Notes under the pieces: generated by a model
The model's input: the letters and a program-made list of their open reading frames with translations, nothing else
Databases searched by the model: none
What the model was told of the DNA's origin: nothing
Made by a program: the position numbers and the translations under genes
From: a bacterium
GTDB lineage: Bacteria; CLD3; SB21
Length of the DNA stretch: 49,226 nt
Direction of reading: 5' to 3'
Assembly (NCBI GenBank): GCA_016787925.1
Contig: JAEUSK010000047.1
Coordinates: 1 to 49,226, forward strand
Shown: positions 25,955 to 34,172 of the stretch, in pieces
How the letters are laid out: the number at the start of each line of letters is the position of its first letter
Numbering within the stretch: position 1 is the first letter of the stretch

Positions 25955-27163
25955 ATGGCTGATTTTTTTCAAAATGGCAGCGTAACGACTTTACAAAAGC
26001 TGACGGATCGACCGATCGAGGCGATTGAGGAGGAGCTCCGTAACTTTGCCAAGAAAAAAAATGTGGTTTTATTGCTCCCGTCCCTATATTCGGAATTTGA
26101 AGGTCCCGCAATGCCGCACATCGTCGAGGAATTGCGTCATGCCGATTATTTATTCCAGATCGTGTTATCGCTGGATAGTGCCGATGACCGGCAGTTTCAA
26201 AAAGTAAAATCGATTTTCGCCGATTTCCCGTCCAAAGTAAAAATCATCTGGCATGATGGTCCGAAAATGTCCGAGATGTATCATAAGTTGAAGGCAAGCG
26301 GTTTTGATATCAGTACGCCGGGCAAAGGACGCTCTGTTTGGGTCACATTGTTATATATCCTGGCAGATAACGATGTGGACGTCATTGCGCTCCACGATTG
26401 TGATATCGTGAATTACAAACGGGAGTTGCCGGCACGTTTGATCTATCCCCTGGTTCATCCGGCGCTTCATTATGAATTCAGTAAAGGGTATTATGCGCGC
26501 GTGACTCACAAACTATACGGCCGCGTTACACGCTTATTCTATACGCCGATCATACGCGCATTAAAAAAAATAATCGGGTTAAACTCTTTTCTTGAATATC
26601 TGGACAGTTTCCGTTATCCGCTTTCCGGAGAATTTGCCTTTGTTCGGACATTGGCTAAAGGAATCCGCATCTCCCCGACGTGGGGACTTGAAGTATCAAT
26701 GTTGAGCGAGGTATATCAGAATGCATCCGTTAACCGGATCTGTCAGGTTGAAATTCAGGAAACCTATGAGCACAAACACCAGGAGCTGAAAAAAGACAAG
26801 CCAAACGAAGGATTGGTCCGCATGGCCAACGACATTTCCCTAACTCTATTCCGGGTATTGAGTCAGGACGGGATAGTCATGTCAAGCGCTTTCTTTTCAA
26901 CATTGCTCACCACCTACATTCAGGAATCCCGGAAAGCTATAGACATATTTAATGCAGTCTCCGTGATCAACGGATTAACATATGACCGTAACAATGAGCT
27001 TGAAGCCGTTGAAGCCTTTGTAAACGCTCTGAAATCTGCCGTGCAGGAGTTCACACAGGATCCGGTAGGCGTGCGAATGCTCCCGGCGTTTGTACGAATT
27101 GTAGCTGCGCTCCCCGAATTCACCAATCAGTTGGTCGAGCATGTCAATCATGATAATGCGTGA
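25955..27163 (+). CDS. gpgS: Glucosyl-3-phosphoglycerate synthase (GT81-like)
   Basis: A 402-residue retaining glycosyltransferase predicted to join NDP-glucose and 3-phosphoglycerate. Family-typical segments: MADFFQNGSVTTLQKL at the N-terminus, LLPSLYSEFEGPAMPHIVEEL (about 40-60), IIWHDGP, PGKGRSVW (122-129), the metal triad DCD at 148-150, EFSKGYYARV, and FRYPLSGEFAFVRTLAKGIRI...WGLEVSML. These match what I recall of bacterial and archaeal GpgS. ATG at 25955 is chosen over TTG at 25919 because the family begins near this methionine; neither has a clear ribosome site. It sits in a block with an MPGP-family phosphatase and glycerate kinase, which supports the role. Confidence 0.85.
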   Translation: MADFFQNGSVTTLQKLTDRPIEAIEEELRNFAKKKNVVLLLPSLYSEFEGPAMPHIVEELRHADYLFQIVLSLDSADDRQFQKVKSIFADFPSKVKIIWHDGPKMSEMYHKLKASGFDISTPGKGRSVWVTLLYILADNDVDVIALHDCDIVNYKRELPARLIYPLVHPALHYEFSKGYYARVTHKLYGRVTRLFYTPIIRALKKIIGLNSFLEYLDSFRYPLSGEFAFVRTLAKGIRISPTWGLEVSMLSEVYQNASVNRICQVEIQETYEHKHQELKKDKPNEGLVRMANDISLTLFRVLSQDGIVMSSAFFSTLLTTYIQESRKAIDIFNAVSVINGLTYDRNNELEAVEAFVNALKSAVQEFTQDPVGVRMLPAFVRIVAALPEFTNQLVEHVNHDNA

Positions 27164-27353
27164 TTGACCCGTCCATCTTCATCGTATATTTGTTTTCACT
27201 TTAATAATCCACTCAATTATATTAACTGACAAATATTGATCAGCTGAGATTTTTATTCCATCGAATTTATTGGAATTCATCTCAATGAGTTTTACACCTT
27301 AATAAATTTCGGGCGATAGATTTTGACGCGGCCTTTAATTTGACGGCAAACCT
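27164..27353. other. Intergenic spacer between GpgS-like and symporter genes
   Basis: This 190-bp AT-rich gap has no ORF and no hairpin terminator. Short inverted pieces (TGAGAT...ATCTCA and GAATT...AATTC near 27245-27290) have long loops and are not convincing. It may hold a promoter for the symporter. Confidence 0.3.
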
Positions 27354-28970
27354 ATGCAACAAATAGACTGGCTCATCGTTTTCGGCTACATCGTATTGAT
27401 TATTGGAATCAGTATAATAATTGGGCGTCGCCAAAAAACGCAGGAGGACTATTATCTGGCGGGGCGCTCGATGGGCGCCTGGAAAATCGCCATGTCCATT
27501 GTAGCCACGCAGGTCAGTGCGATAAGTTTGATAGGCGTTCCGGCTTTTGTTGCCGCAAATCCGGGTGGCGGCTTAGTATGGCTTCAATACGAATTTGCCG
27601 TACCTATTGCGATGATTCTGATTATGACCGTCTTATTGCCTGTCTATCATCGTCTGCGGGTAATTAGTATTTATGAGTATCTTGAAAAGCGCTTTGGCCG
27701 TGAGGTCCGGTTATTGTTGAGTATGGTCTTTCTGATCAGCCGCGGACTGGGAAGCGGCGTGATGCTTCTCGCCACATCAATTTTGACCGCCGCCTGCCTC
27801 GACCTTGATATTGTTACAACTATTGTGATCATGGGAGTCGTATCTATTATCTATACATCCGTCGGCGGAATCACGGCAGACATCTACAGCGACATTATCC
27901 AGTTAGCCGTTCTCTGGATTAGCACGATTATCCTGTTTGGGATTGTCTTATCCCTGATAAATTTTGACACATGGAGCTTGACGGCCATTGAACAACAGCG
28001 GCTAAATATTTTCGATTTTCAATCCACGGGTTTGGGTGATGGGCAGACCTTTGGGTTTTGGCCCATGCTTTTCGGCGGCTTATTTTTATATTTCTCATAT
28101 TACGGGTGTGATCAAAGTCAGGCGCAGCGATTCTTAACGACCCCGACAGTTCAGGAAGCCCGAAAATCCTTATTCCTCAACGGTCTGTTACGATTTCCAT
28201 TGGTGATGACCTATTGTGCCTTTGGCGTATTGTTAATTCCTTTTTTAATTCAAAACCCCGCTATGGCGGAAGAAATCAAAGGTGTCGGGCCTGATTATTT
28301 GGTACCCTATTTTCTGCTGGAGTACGTACCTAAGGGTTTTCTGGGGCTTGTTGTTTCCGGCATTTTCGCCGCTTCCATGTCCAGTTTAGACAGCTCGTTA
28401 AATTCGTTAAGCGCTTCGACTTGGCGGGATATTATTTTGAATTACTATCGCTCTGCATTGAATTGGACTCCCCGAAATTCTGTACTGATTTCCAGAGTTT
28501 TGACGGTTGTTTGGGGAGTCATTTGCACCGGATTCGCCGTATTGCTTACCCGTAGTTCTGATACCGTCATCGAATTGATTAATAAAATCGGTTCCGTTTT
28601 TTACGGGCCGGTCGCCGCTATCTTCGTTTTAGGTATCCTAATTCGATCTGCCAATCAAACCGGCGCAATTGTCGGGTTAGCGGCGGGAGTCAGCGCCAAC
28701 ATAGGATTGTGGTTTTTTGCCGGACAATCTGTCTCCTGGCTCTGGTGGAACCCCACCGGCTTTCTTATTTCATTCTTCACCGGCATTGTTCTCGCGAGGA
28801 TAACAGGATTGAATGACTACGTTGCCGATGACGGATCGGCCCGAATCAAAAAGAGTGATTTTTACTCTGATAAGATGGTGTTTTATTCAACAGCCTTAAT
28901 CGTTGGATTTGTTTTTATACTTATGATCTGCCTGCTGATTGAATCCTTTCTGCAGAAATTCTTCACGTAG
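27354..28970 (+). CDS. Sodium:solute symporter (SSS family)
   Basis: A 538-residue LeuT-fold transporter with about 13 hydrophobic helices. Family motifs: the first helix, then EDYYLAGRSMGAWKIAMSIVATQVSAISLIGVPAF (TM2), VGGITADIYSDIIQ, and the sodium-site helix IFAASMSSLDSSLNSLSASTW (TM9). Substrate cannot be read from sequence; the family carries sugars, inositol, amino acids, betaine-like and carboxylate solutes. It follows the GpgS-like gene by 190 bp on the same strand, so uptake of an osmolyte or its precursor is a reasonable inference. Confidence 0.9.
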   Translation: MQQIDWLIVFGYIVLIIGISIIIGRRQKTQEDYYLAGRSMGAWKIAMSIVATQVSAISLIGVPAFVAANPGGGLVWLQYEFAVPIAMILIMTVLLPVYHRLRVISIYEYLEKRFGREVRLLLSMVFLISRGLGSGVMLLATSILTAACLDLDIVTTIVIMGVVSIIYTSVGGITADIYSDIIQLAVLWISTIILFGIVLSLINFDTWSLTAIEQQRLNIFDFQSTGLGDGQTFGFWPMLFGGLFLYFSYYGCDQSQAQRFLTTPTVQEARKSLFLNGLLRFPLVMTYCAFGVLLIPFLIQNPAMAEEIKGVGPDYLVPYFLLEYVPKGFLGLVVSGIFAASMSSLDSSLNSLSASTWRDIILNYYRSALNWTPRNSVLISRVLTVVWGVICTGFAVLLTRSSDTVIELINKIGSVFYGPVAAIFVLGILIRSANQTGAIVGLAAGVSANIGLWFFAGQSVSWLWWNPTGFLISFFTGIVLARITGLNDYVADDGSARIKKSDFYSDKMVFYSTALIVGFVFILMICLLIESFLQKFFT

Positions 28971-29114
28971 TTTAACATTTTGTAGCGAATTTTTTCCAAC
29001 TACTTCTCGCTTCTCCGGCCCGATTTTGATGCCTTTCACCCATACGATGTATTCATGCTTGAATGTGACTTTTTGTTTATCTACTTTTCTAAATTAATGA
29101 GAAACATAAATTTC

Positions 29115-29132
29115 GATTATTCGTAGATAATC
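29115..29132. promoter_or_regulatory. Inverted repeat GATTAT-N6-ATAATC upstream of the SpoIIE phosphatase gene
   Basis: Perfect 6-bp arms separated by TCGTAG end 39 bp before the ATG at 29172. The 201-bp gap (28971-29171) otherwise holds no ORF that I would support. Possible operator for the partner-switching module. Confidence 0.35.
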
Positions 29133-29171
29133 TCCAGAAGCGATCACTGAAAGTTTTGAAATACTATTCGG

Positions 29172-31436
29172 ATGGAAAATCCCTCCAAAATATTACGGCT
29201 GAATATCGTTTTCATTATTTTATTGTTCCTTACGGGACTTGGTATCAGTTCATTTCTTTTTTATGCGCGTATCCGTTTTACTCTTGGAGTTGTGCTCAAT
29301 GAAGCCGTAATCATTGGTGTTTTAGTGCTCGTTCTATACACTGTATTTACCAATGGCCGGCTTGATGAAATGAGTATTACCCGCAAACTCAGATCAGGCC
29401 TCTTGCTTATGTTGGCAATTTATACTGTGGGGTTCGTGATAGCTTTTATGCTGCAGCCGGAGTATAAACCGCCAAGATATGCCGGCGGTAATGTGATGGA
29501 ACCCAACTCTTTATCGGCCGTGCTTGTGGCGCATGTGATCGGCATTGTAGCTGTCGTTTGTCTCTCGATTATGCTGAGGCTGATACAATCGCTTATTTTT
29601 CACCGTCGGAAAAAGAACACACAAAATCACTTTTTTGTGTTTGTTCTCCTTGCCGGACTCACCATTCTATCAACTGCCTTGACGGGCAAACCATTGCGGT
29701 ATGATCCTTCCGCCAACCATGTTGTCACGTTCATATTGCTTATTCTGACGACCATTTTCATGTCATTGAATGTGGTACGGGTCGGCTGGGTCACGGTACT
29801 AAACCGGCGGCAAAAATTATTTACATTTCTTGGTGGCATTATCTTCACTGTTGTGGCATCAGGCCTCTTAGGCGCGCCGATTGGTGCAGGGATTACGTTC
29901 TCAGACATAGTTGAGTCATACAGCCTGTCGGCCGGCTCATTCTTGTTCATCGTGGCGATTTTCGTTTTTTTCTACAGTATTACAACGACTGTTAATACGT
30001 TGATGCATTTGCCGACCGCTGCAATTTATGACAAGAAAGTTCGCGAGATTAATTCCATCTACAGCCTCAGCCGAACGATCAATTCCCTTTTTGATTTTGA
30101 CAAGATTGTTGTTGCCGTTACTGATCTGGTTTGCGAAGCCACGAACGCGCAGGCATCGTGGCTTGAGATGGCGAATGCGAAAAATCCGTCATTCCGCGGC
30201 CAGTTTGATTTTGTAGCCTTAAAGACTAAAGACAATTTTCATGTTCCCTTTTTGGAACTGAGTTCAAAAAAACATTTTTCAAAGAGCGGGGTTACCCAGT
30301 TATTACCGTCAAACGACCTTGATTATTTGCATTATTTAGTTCAGCCGGTTGAAACGATTTTACAGACAAAGAAACCGATAGTCATTAATCAGGTCAAGAA
30401 AGATAAGACGACTAAGGATTTGAATCGTACGCCGATGGAGTCTCTTGTCGGTGTTCCTCTAATATCCAATGATGAAATTGTAGGCATACTCTATGCTGCG
30501 AAAGCTCAGCAATTTGGTTTTGACCAGGACGATCTTGCGATTATATCTGCATTTGCAAATCAGACTACCGTTGCTTTGGAGAATACAAGACTTGTCAAAG
30601 AATCCTTGGAAAAAGAACGGTTGGAACAGGAATTACGTATTGCACACGAAGTGCAGATGAGGCTGATCCCGCAACAAATTCCCATGATCAGAAACGAAAC
30701 CGGAACAACAGCCCTCGATATAGGCGCAATGACGCTTCCCGCAAATGAAGTCGGCGGGGATTATTACGATTTTGTAAAGTTGGCAGATTGGCGTTTGGGT
30801 ATTGTGGTTGCGGACGTCTCCGGCAAAGGCACTTCGGCTGCATTTTATATGGCGGAAATCAAGGGCATTATTCAGGCATTAGCGGGAATTTATTCCGCAC
30901 CAAAAGACCTGATGATAGCGGTTAATGATGTTTTATATGGAAGCATGGATCGAAAATCTTTTATTACCGTTCTCTATGTTGACTTTGATATTTCAAAAAA
31001 CGAATTGCGTTTTGCGCGCGCAGGACATTGTCCGCTGCTGCACGTGTGCGGTGAAGAAAATACATTTGTTCGTCCTGACGGTATCGGACTCGGGTTGGAC
31101 AACGGGTTGCTGTTTCGCAACTCAATGGAGGAACACGTAATTAAAGTTCAAAATGATGATATTTTTGTAATGTATTCTGACGGATTGATTGAGGCGCGAA
31201 ATCCAACCGGCGAAGAGTTTGGCGAGGACAGATTATGCGCTGCTGTCCAATCAGTTCGCAATCTCGACGCTCAGACGATCAAAGATAAGATCATTCAGGA
31301 TGTCAGTTTTTTTGAAAACGGGTCTAAGGCGCACGACGATTTGACTTGTGTTGTATTAAAATTGAAAAAGCTTTCGGTTGATGCGGAATCGCCGGTTTCA
31401 TCGCCGCGCAAAGATGCCGCGCTTATACAGGGTTGA
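29172..31436 (+). CDS. Membrane GAF-SpoIIE (PP2C) serine phosphatase, RsbU-like
   Basis: A 754-residue signalling phosphatase. Residues 1-285 hold about eight hydrophobic helices, a putative 7TM/8TM sensor. A GAF domain spans about 300-480 (SLVGVPLISNDEIVGILYAAKAQQFGFDQDDLAIISAFANQ), a coiled linker about 480-500 (KERLEQELRIAHEVQMRLIPQQIP), and the SpoIIE/PP2C catalytic domain about 510-740 with NEVGGDYYDF, ADVSGKGTSAAFYM, RAGHCPLL, YSDGLIEARNPTGEEFG and DDLTCVVLKL carrying the metal aspartates. It should dephosphorylate the STAS protein encoded 115 bp downstream, which would in turn release an effector from the kinase at 31960. Confidence 0.93.
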   Translation: MENPSKILRLNIVFIILLFLTGLGISSFLFYARIRFTLGVVLNEAVIIGVLVLVLYTVFTNGRLDEMSITRKLRSGLLLMLAIYTVGFVIAFMLQPEYKPPRYAGGNVMEPNSLSAVLVAHVIGIVAVVCLSIMLRLIQSLIFHRRKKNTQNHFFVFVLLAGLTILSTALTGKPLRYDPSANHVVTFILLILTTIFMSLNVVRVGWVTVLNRRQKLFTFLGGIIFTVVASGLLGAPIGAGITFSDIVESYSLSAGSFLFIVAIFVFFYSITTTVNTLMHLPTAAIYDKKVREINSIYSLSRTINSLFDFDKIVVAVTDLVCEATNAQASWLEMANAKNPSFRGQFDFVALKTKDNFHVPFLELSSKKHFSKSGVTQLLPSNDLDYLHYLVQPVETILQTKKPIVINQVKKDKTTKDLNRTPMESLVGVPLISNDEIVGILYAAKAQQFGFDQDDLAIISAFANQTTVALENTRLVKESLEKERLEQELRIAHEVQMRLIPQQIPMIRNETGTTALDIGAMTLPANEVGGDYYDFVKLADWRLGIVVADVSGKGTSAAFYMAEIKGIIQALAGIYSAPKDLMIAVNDVLYGSMDRKSFITVLYVDFDISKNELRFARAGHCPLLHVCGEENTFVRPDGIGLGLDNGLLFRNSMEEHVIKVQNDDIFVMYSDGLIEARNPTGEEFGEDRLCAAVQSVRNLDAQTIKDKIIQDVSFFENGSKAHDDLTCVVLKLKKLSVDAESPVSSPRKDAALIQG

Positions 31437-31474
31437 CATGACGGCCATGGGTTTAACTTTCGGCTTGAATTAAA

Positions 31475-31524
31475 TGAAAAATAGGATTACAATACGCATA
31501 CTCTAAAACGTATTCTATTTTTCA
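31475..31524 (+). promoter_or_regulatory. Long bipartite stem-loop between phosphatase and STAS genes
   Basis: TGAAAAATAG (31475-31484) pairs perfectly with CTATTTTTCA (31515-31524). Inside it AATACG (31491-31496) pairs with CGTATT (31509-31514), leaving a 6-nt bulge on the left and a 12-nt loop. It lies within the 115-bp gap and no T-tract follows, so it is more likely an mRNA processing or attenuation element, or an operator, than a simple terminator. Confidence 0.5.
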
Positions 31525-31551
31525 TCCATTAACTAACGCAGGAATGGTTCA

Positions 31552-31917
31552 ATGAGCGGATTCGAAGTCTTTCGAAAAGACAACCAGGACGTTTCAGTGC
31601 TCTACTTAAAAGGGTATCTGGATGCCCATACGTATCCTAATTTTGAAGCAGAGCTTCAAAAACTTGTTGATGAAAAGCGATATAAAATTATCGTTGACTT
31701 CAATGACCTGAGCTACATTTCTAGTGCGGGGCTGGGCGTTTTCATGGGCTTTATCGAAACGGTCCGTGATAATTCCGGCGACATCAAGCTGTGCTCCATG
31801 TCGAGCAAGGTGTTTAAAGTTTTTGATTTGCTGGGTTTCCCGACCATCTATCAGATTTTGAAAGACTCGGAAGAAGCTCATAACAAATTTAAAGATACGG
31901 GCAGTGTATCGGGATAA
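31552..31917 (+). CDS. STAS-domain anti-anti-sigma factor (RsbV/SpoIIAA-like)
   Basis: A 121-residue single STAS domain. The conserved loop YISSAGLGVF (55-64) contains the serine pair Ser57-Ser58, which includes the expected phospho-acceptor. The preceding strand KIIVDFNDL is typical. In the known systems the unphosphorylated form binds the kinase (here 31960-32391) and frees its target; a SpoIIE phosphatase (here 29172-31436) reactivates it. AGGAATGG lies about 4-11 bases before the ATG. The three-gene order phosphatase-STAS-kinase is a complete partner-switching set. Confidence 0.93.
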   Translation: MSGFEVFRKDNQDVSVLYLKGYLDAHTYPNFEAELQKLVDEKRYKIIVDFNDLSYISSAGLGVFMGFIETVRDNSGDIKLCSMSSKVFKVFDLLGFPTIYQILKDSEEAHNKFKDTGSVSG

Positions 31918-31959
31918 TGCTCAAACGTGCAATAAAGGGTGAATTGAAGAGGTTTTAGA

Positions 31960-32391
31960 GTGAAAAAGAAATCGGCAAATATTTTTACGCTGAATATACC
32001 CAGTCGAACGGATAATCTGGAGATTATCAGGGAGTTTATCATCGGGATTGCAAAAAAATTCGGATTTGATGATGAAGGCATCAGTGAAATAGAACTGGCT
32101 GTCGATGAGGCCTGCGCCAACGTGATCAAACACGCCTATAATTACGATGAAAACAAAAAAATAGATATTACCGTAGAAACCAATTTGTCTAAACTCACCA
32201 TTACGATAAGCGATCAGGGCCGAGGATTTGATCCCGGCAAATTGGAAAGCCCGGAACAACGCTTACAAAAACACGCACGAGGAGGATTGGGTATCGCGCT
32301 TATCAAGAAGGTCATGGATGAAGTGAGTTTCGATCTTCATCCCGGCAGTAACCACGTTAAAATGGTAAAATATATTTCTAATTCTAATTAA
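31960..32391 (+). CDS. Anti-sigma regulatory factor / serine kinase (RsbW-SpoIIAB-like HATPase)
   Basis: A 143-residue HATPase_c domain of the GHKL type. The N-box is ELAVDEACANVIKHAY (about 47-62), G1 is ISDQGRGFDPG (about 84-94), and G2 GGLGIALIKKVMDEV (about 109-123). It should phosphorylate the STAS partner encoded 42 bp upstream. In classic systems it also sequesters a sigma factor, but no sigmaB/sigmaF-like gene is adjacent; targets could also be non-sigma outputs. The start is GTG preceded by a moderate GAAGAGG. Confidence 0.92.
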   Translation: MKKKSANIFTLNIPSRTDNLEIIREFIIGIAKKFGFDDEGISEIELAVDEACANVIKHAYNYDENKKIDITVETNLSKLTITISDQGRGFDPGKLESPEQRLQKHARGGLGIALIKKVMDEVSFDLHPGSNHVKMVKYISNSN

Positions 32392-32468
32392 TTCCTTCCT
32401 TGCATTTCTTTTAATTCCCGCTCTATATTAATCATGATTTTCGCACATAACGAAAAGTAATCGTAACC

Positions 32469-34085
32469 ATGACTTTCGCTTTGTCAGATATTATAACCTA
32501 CCTGAGTCCTGTGGTGTTTTTGTATCCGGAAATTCATTATGTTTTTAAGTGGTTCCCATTCAGCCGTTATCGCATGGACGAACCGGAGATAATCGCAGAC
32601 GCTCCCTACCGCGTCGAACCGAATCGTGATTTACCCGTTCTAGTTTTGATTAAAGATGCAGATAAACACCCGGTCAGGCTTACTAGAGCCGTGATAACTT
32701 TGTGCGGAGGGTCGAATACAGCCATTCATGAAATAGAGATCAATGACCTGGCGGACTCGCCCTGGTGGCGGAAGATTTTTAGCGTAAAAATCCCACCGGA
32801 CTGGCGTGGTCAGGTTTTGTCGGTCGACGTTCAAATTGATTATCAAATTGGGGGAAATAATAAAACACTCAATAATGATAACTGCTTTGGATTGAGCCAT
32901 GATCCCTTGAAAGTCGTAGCTGCAAGAGATTCGGCGCCGGCATTTGAAAACTGGTTTCAGGGTGATCTGCATTTCCACACGGATTATACGAGCGATCAGG
33001 TCGAGTTCGGAGCGCCGATGGATGCGTCAGTAGAAATGGCCTACGCTCTTGGATTGAGTTTTTTTGCGGCAACAGATCATTCCTATGATCTGGATGACTA
33101 TGAAGATAATTATTTGCTGAATGATCCGGTGTTAAGAAAATGGAAGAAATCGCGAGAAGAAATTATAACACTTAATAAAGTTAACAAAGATCGGATGGTC
33201 ATCATTCCCGGGGAAGAAGTGTCCTGTTCAAATGAAGAAGGGCGAAATGTGCACTTCCTGGTGCTTAATCATGATGATTTTCTCCCGGGCTCGGGAGACA
33301 GTGCTGAGCGCTGGTTCAGGACGGATGCCGAGCTAACCATTACTGACGTTGCAAAAAAGGCCAGTTTGTCCGGACTACTGATAGCCGCCCATCCGAAAGA
33401 TCCGGTGCCGTTATTAGAAAAGATTCTTATTCGCCGGGGACAATGGACAGATGGGGATTGCCGGACTCACGGGATTAGCGGACTACAAATATTAAATGGA
33501 CTTGATAACGGCGCGTTTGCAGATGGATTAGCGCAATGGGTTCGGCTATTACGGGACGGAGGCCGTAGCTACATTTTTGCGGGAAATGACGCACATGGAA
33601 ATTTTAATCGGTATCGACAAGTCGGAATACCCATGTTTCTGCTGAATGAAATTGAAAACCATCATGCTTTTGGGTGGGCAAGGACCGTGGTATGGTTGGG
33701 TCAAGATGTTTTAACGGTAGAAAATATCATAAAGCATTTACGATGCGGCCACGGAGTGATCAGTAACGGCCCGCTCACTGTTTTTACCGTTCAAAATGAA
33801 CATGGCGATATATTCCAGATCGGAGAAACAGCAAACGGAAACAGTTTAAAACTCATGCTTCGATGTAAGACTAATGCCGCATTGGGTAATTTTGCAGAAA
33901 TAAGAATTATTGCCGGGCAAATTGGAAAATCTGAAGTCGTAGTTGACAGTTTCCAGTCCCTGAGCCATTTCGTAGAACGCGATATCACAATACGCTCTGC
34001 GGCATACAGCTATTTACGATGTGAAGCAAGAACCTCTGAGAATTTATTCTGCTACACCAATCCAGTTTGGATTGACAGGACATGA
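32469..34085 (+). CDS. PHP-domain metallohydrolase, CehA/McbA family
   Basis: A 538-residue protein. The N-terminal 150 residues are a beta-rich domain. The PHP domain begins near residue 160 with GDLHFHTDYTSDQ (metal His pair) and continues with FFAATDHSYDLDDY, VIIPGEEVS, LIAAHPKDP and FAGNDAHGNFNRY, covering the usual PHP metal ligands. CehA/McbA members hydrolyse ester or phosphoester substrates, but the specificity here is unknown. A C-terminal beta domain (about 440-538) follows. No signal peptide is seen. It lies 77 bp after the anti-sigma kinase gene and may be on the same transcript. Confidence 0.85.
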   Translation: MTFALSDIITYLSPVVFLYPEIHYVFKWFPFSRYRMDEPEIIADAPYRVEPNRDLPVLVLIKDADKHPVRLTRAVITLCGGSNTAIHEIEINDLADSPWWRKIFSVKIPPDWRGQVLSVDVQIDYQIGGNNKTLNNDNCFGLSHDPLKVVAARDSAPAFENWFQGDLHFHTDYTSDQVEFGAPMDASVEMAYALGLSFFAATDHSYDLDDYEDNYLLNDPVLRKWKKSREEIITLNKVNKDRMVIIPGEEVSCSNEEGRNVHFLVLNHDDFLPGSGDSAERWFRTDAELTITDVAKKASLSGLLIAAHPKDPVPLLEKILIRRGQWTDGDCRTHGISGLQILNGLDNGAFADGLAQWVRLLRDGGRSYIFAGNDAHGNFNRYRQVGIPMFLLNEIENHHAFGWARTVVWLGQDVLTVENIIKHLRCGHGVISNGPLTVFTVQNEHGDIFQIGETANGNSLKLMLRCKTNAALGNFAEIRIIAGQIGKSEVVVDSFQSLSHFVERDITIRSAAYSYLRCEARTSENLFCYTNPVWIDRT

Positions 34086-34172
34086 GGAAACTTTTGGCTT
34101 CCAAAATCACATTGCTTTTATGTGTTATCTTTTTTAAGTTTTTACAAATAATTTTCCATAAAAATCAATTTG

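Noticed and set aside
28971-29171. Minus-strand open stretch (reading ...HEYIVWVKGIKIGPEKREVV...) in the gap before the SpoIIE gene
   Set aside because: It looks superficially protein-like but has no start codon or ribosome site, and runs antisense into the symporter gene. It could be a decayed fragment, but the evidence is too weak.
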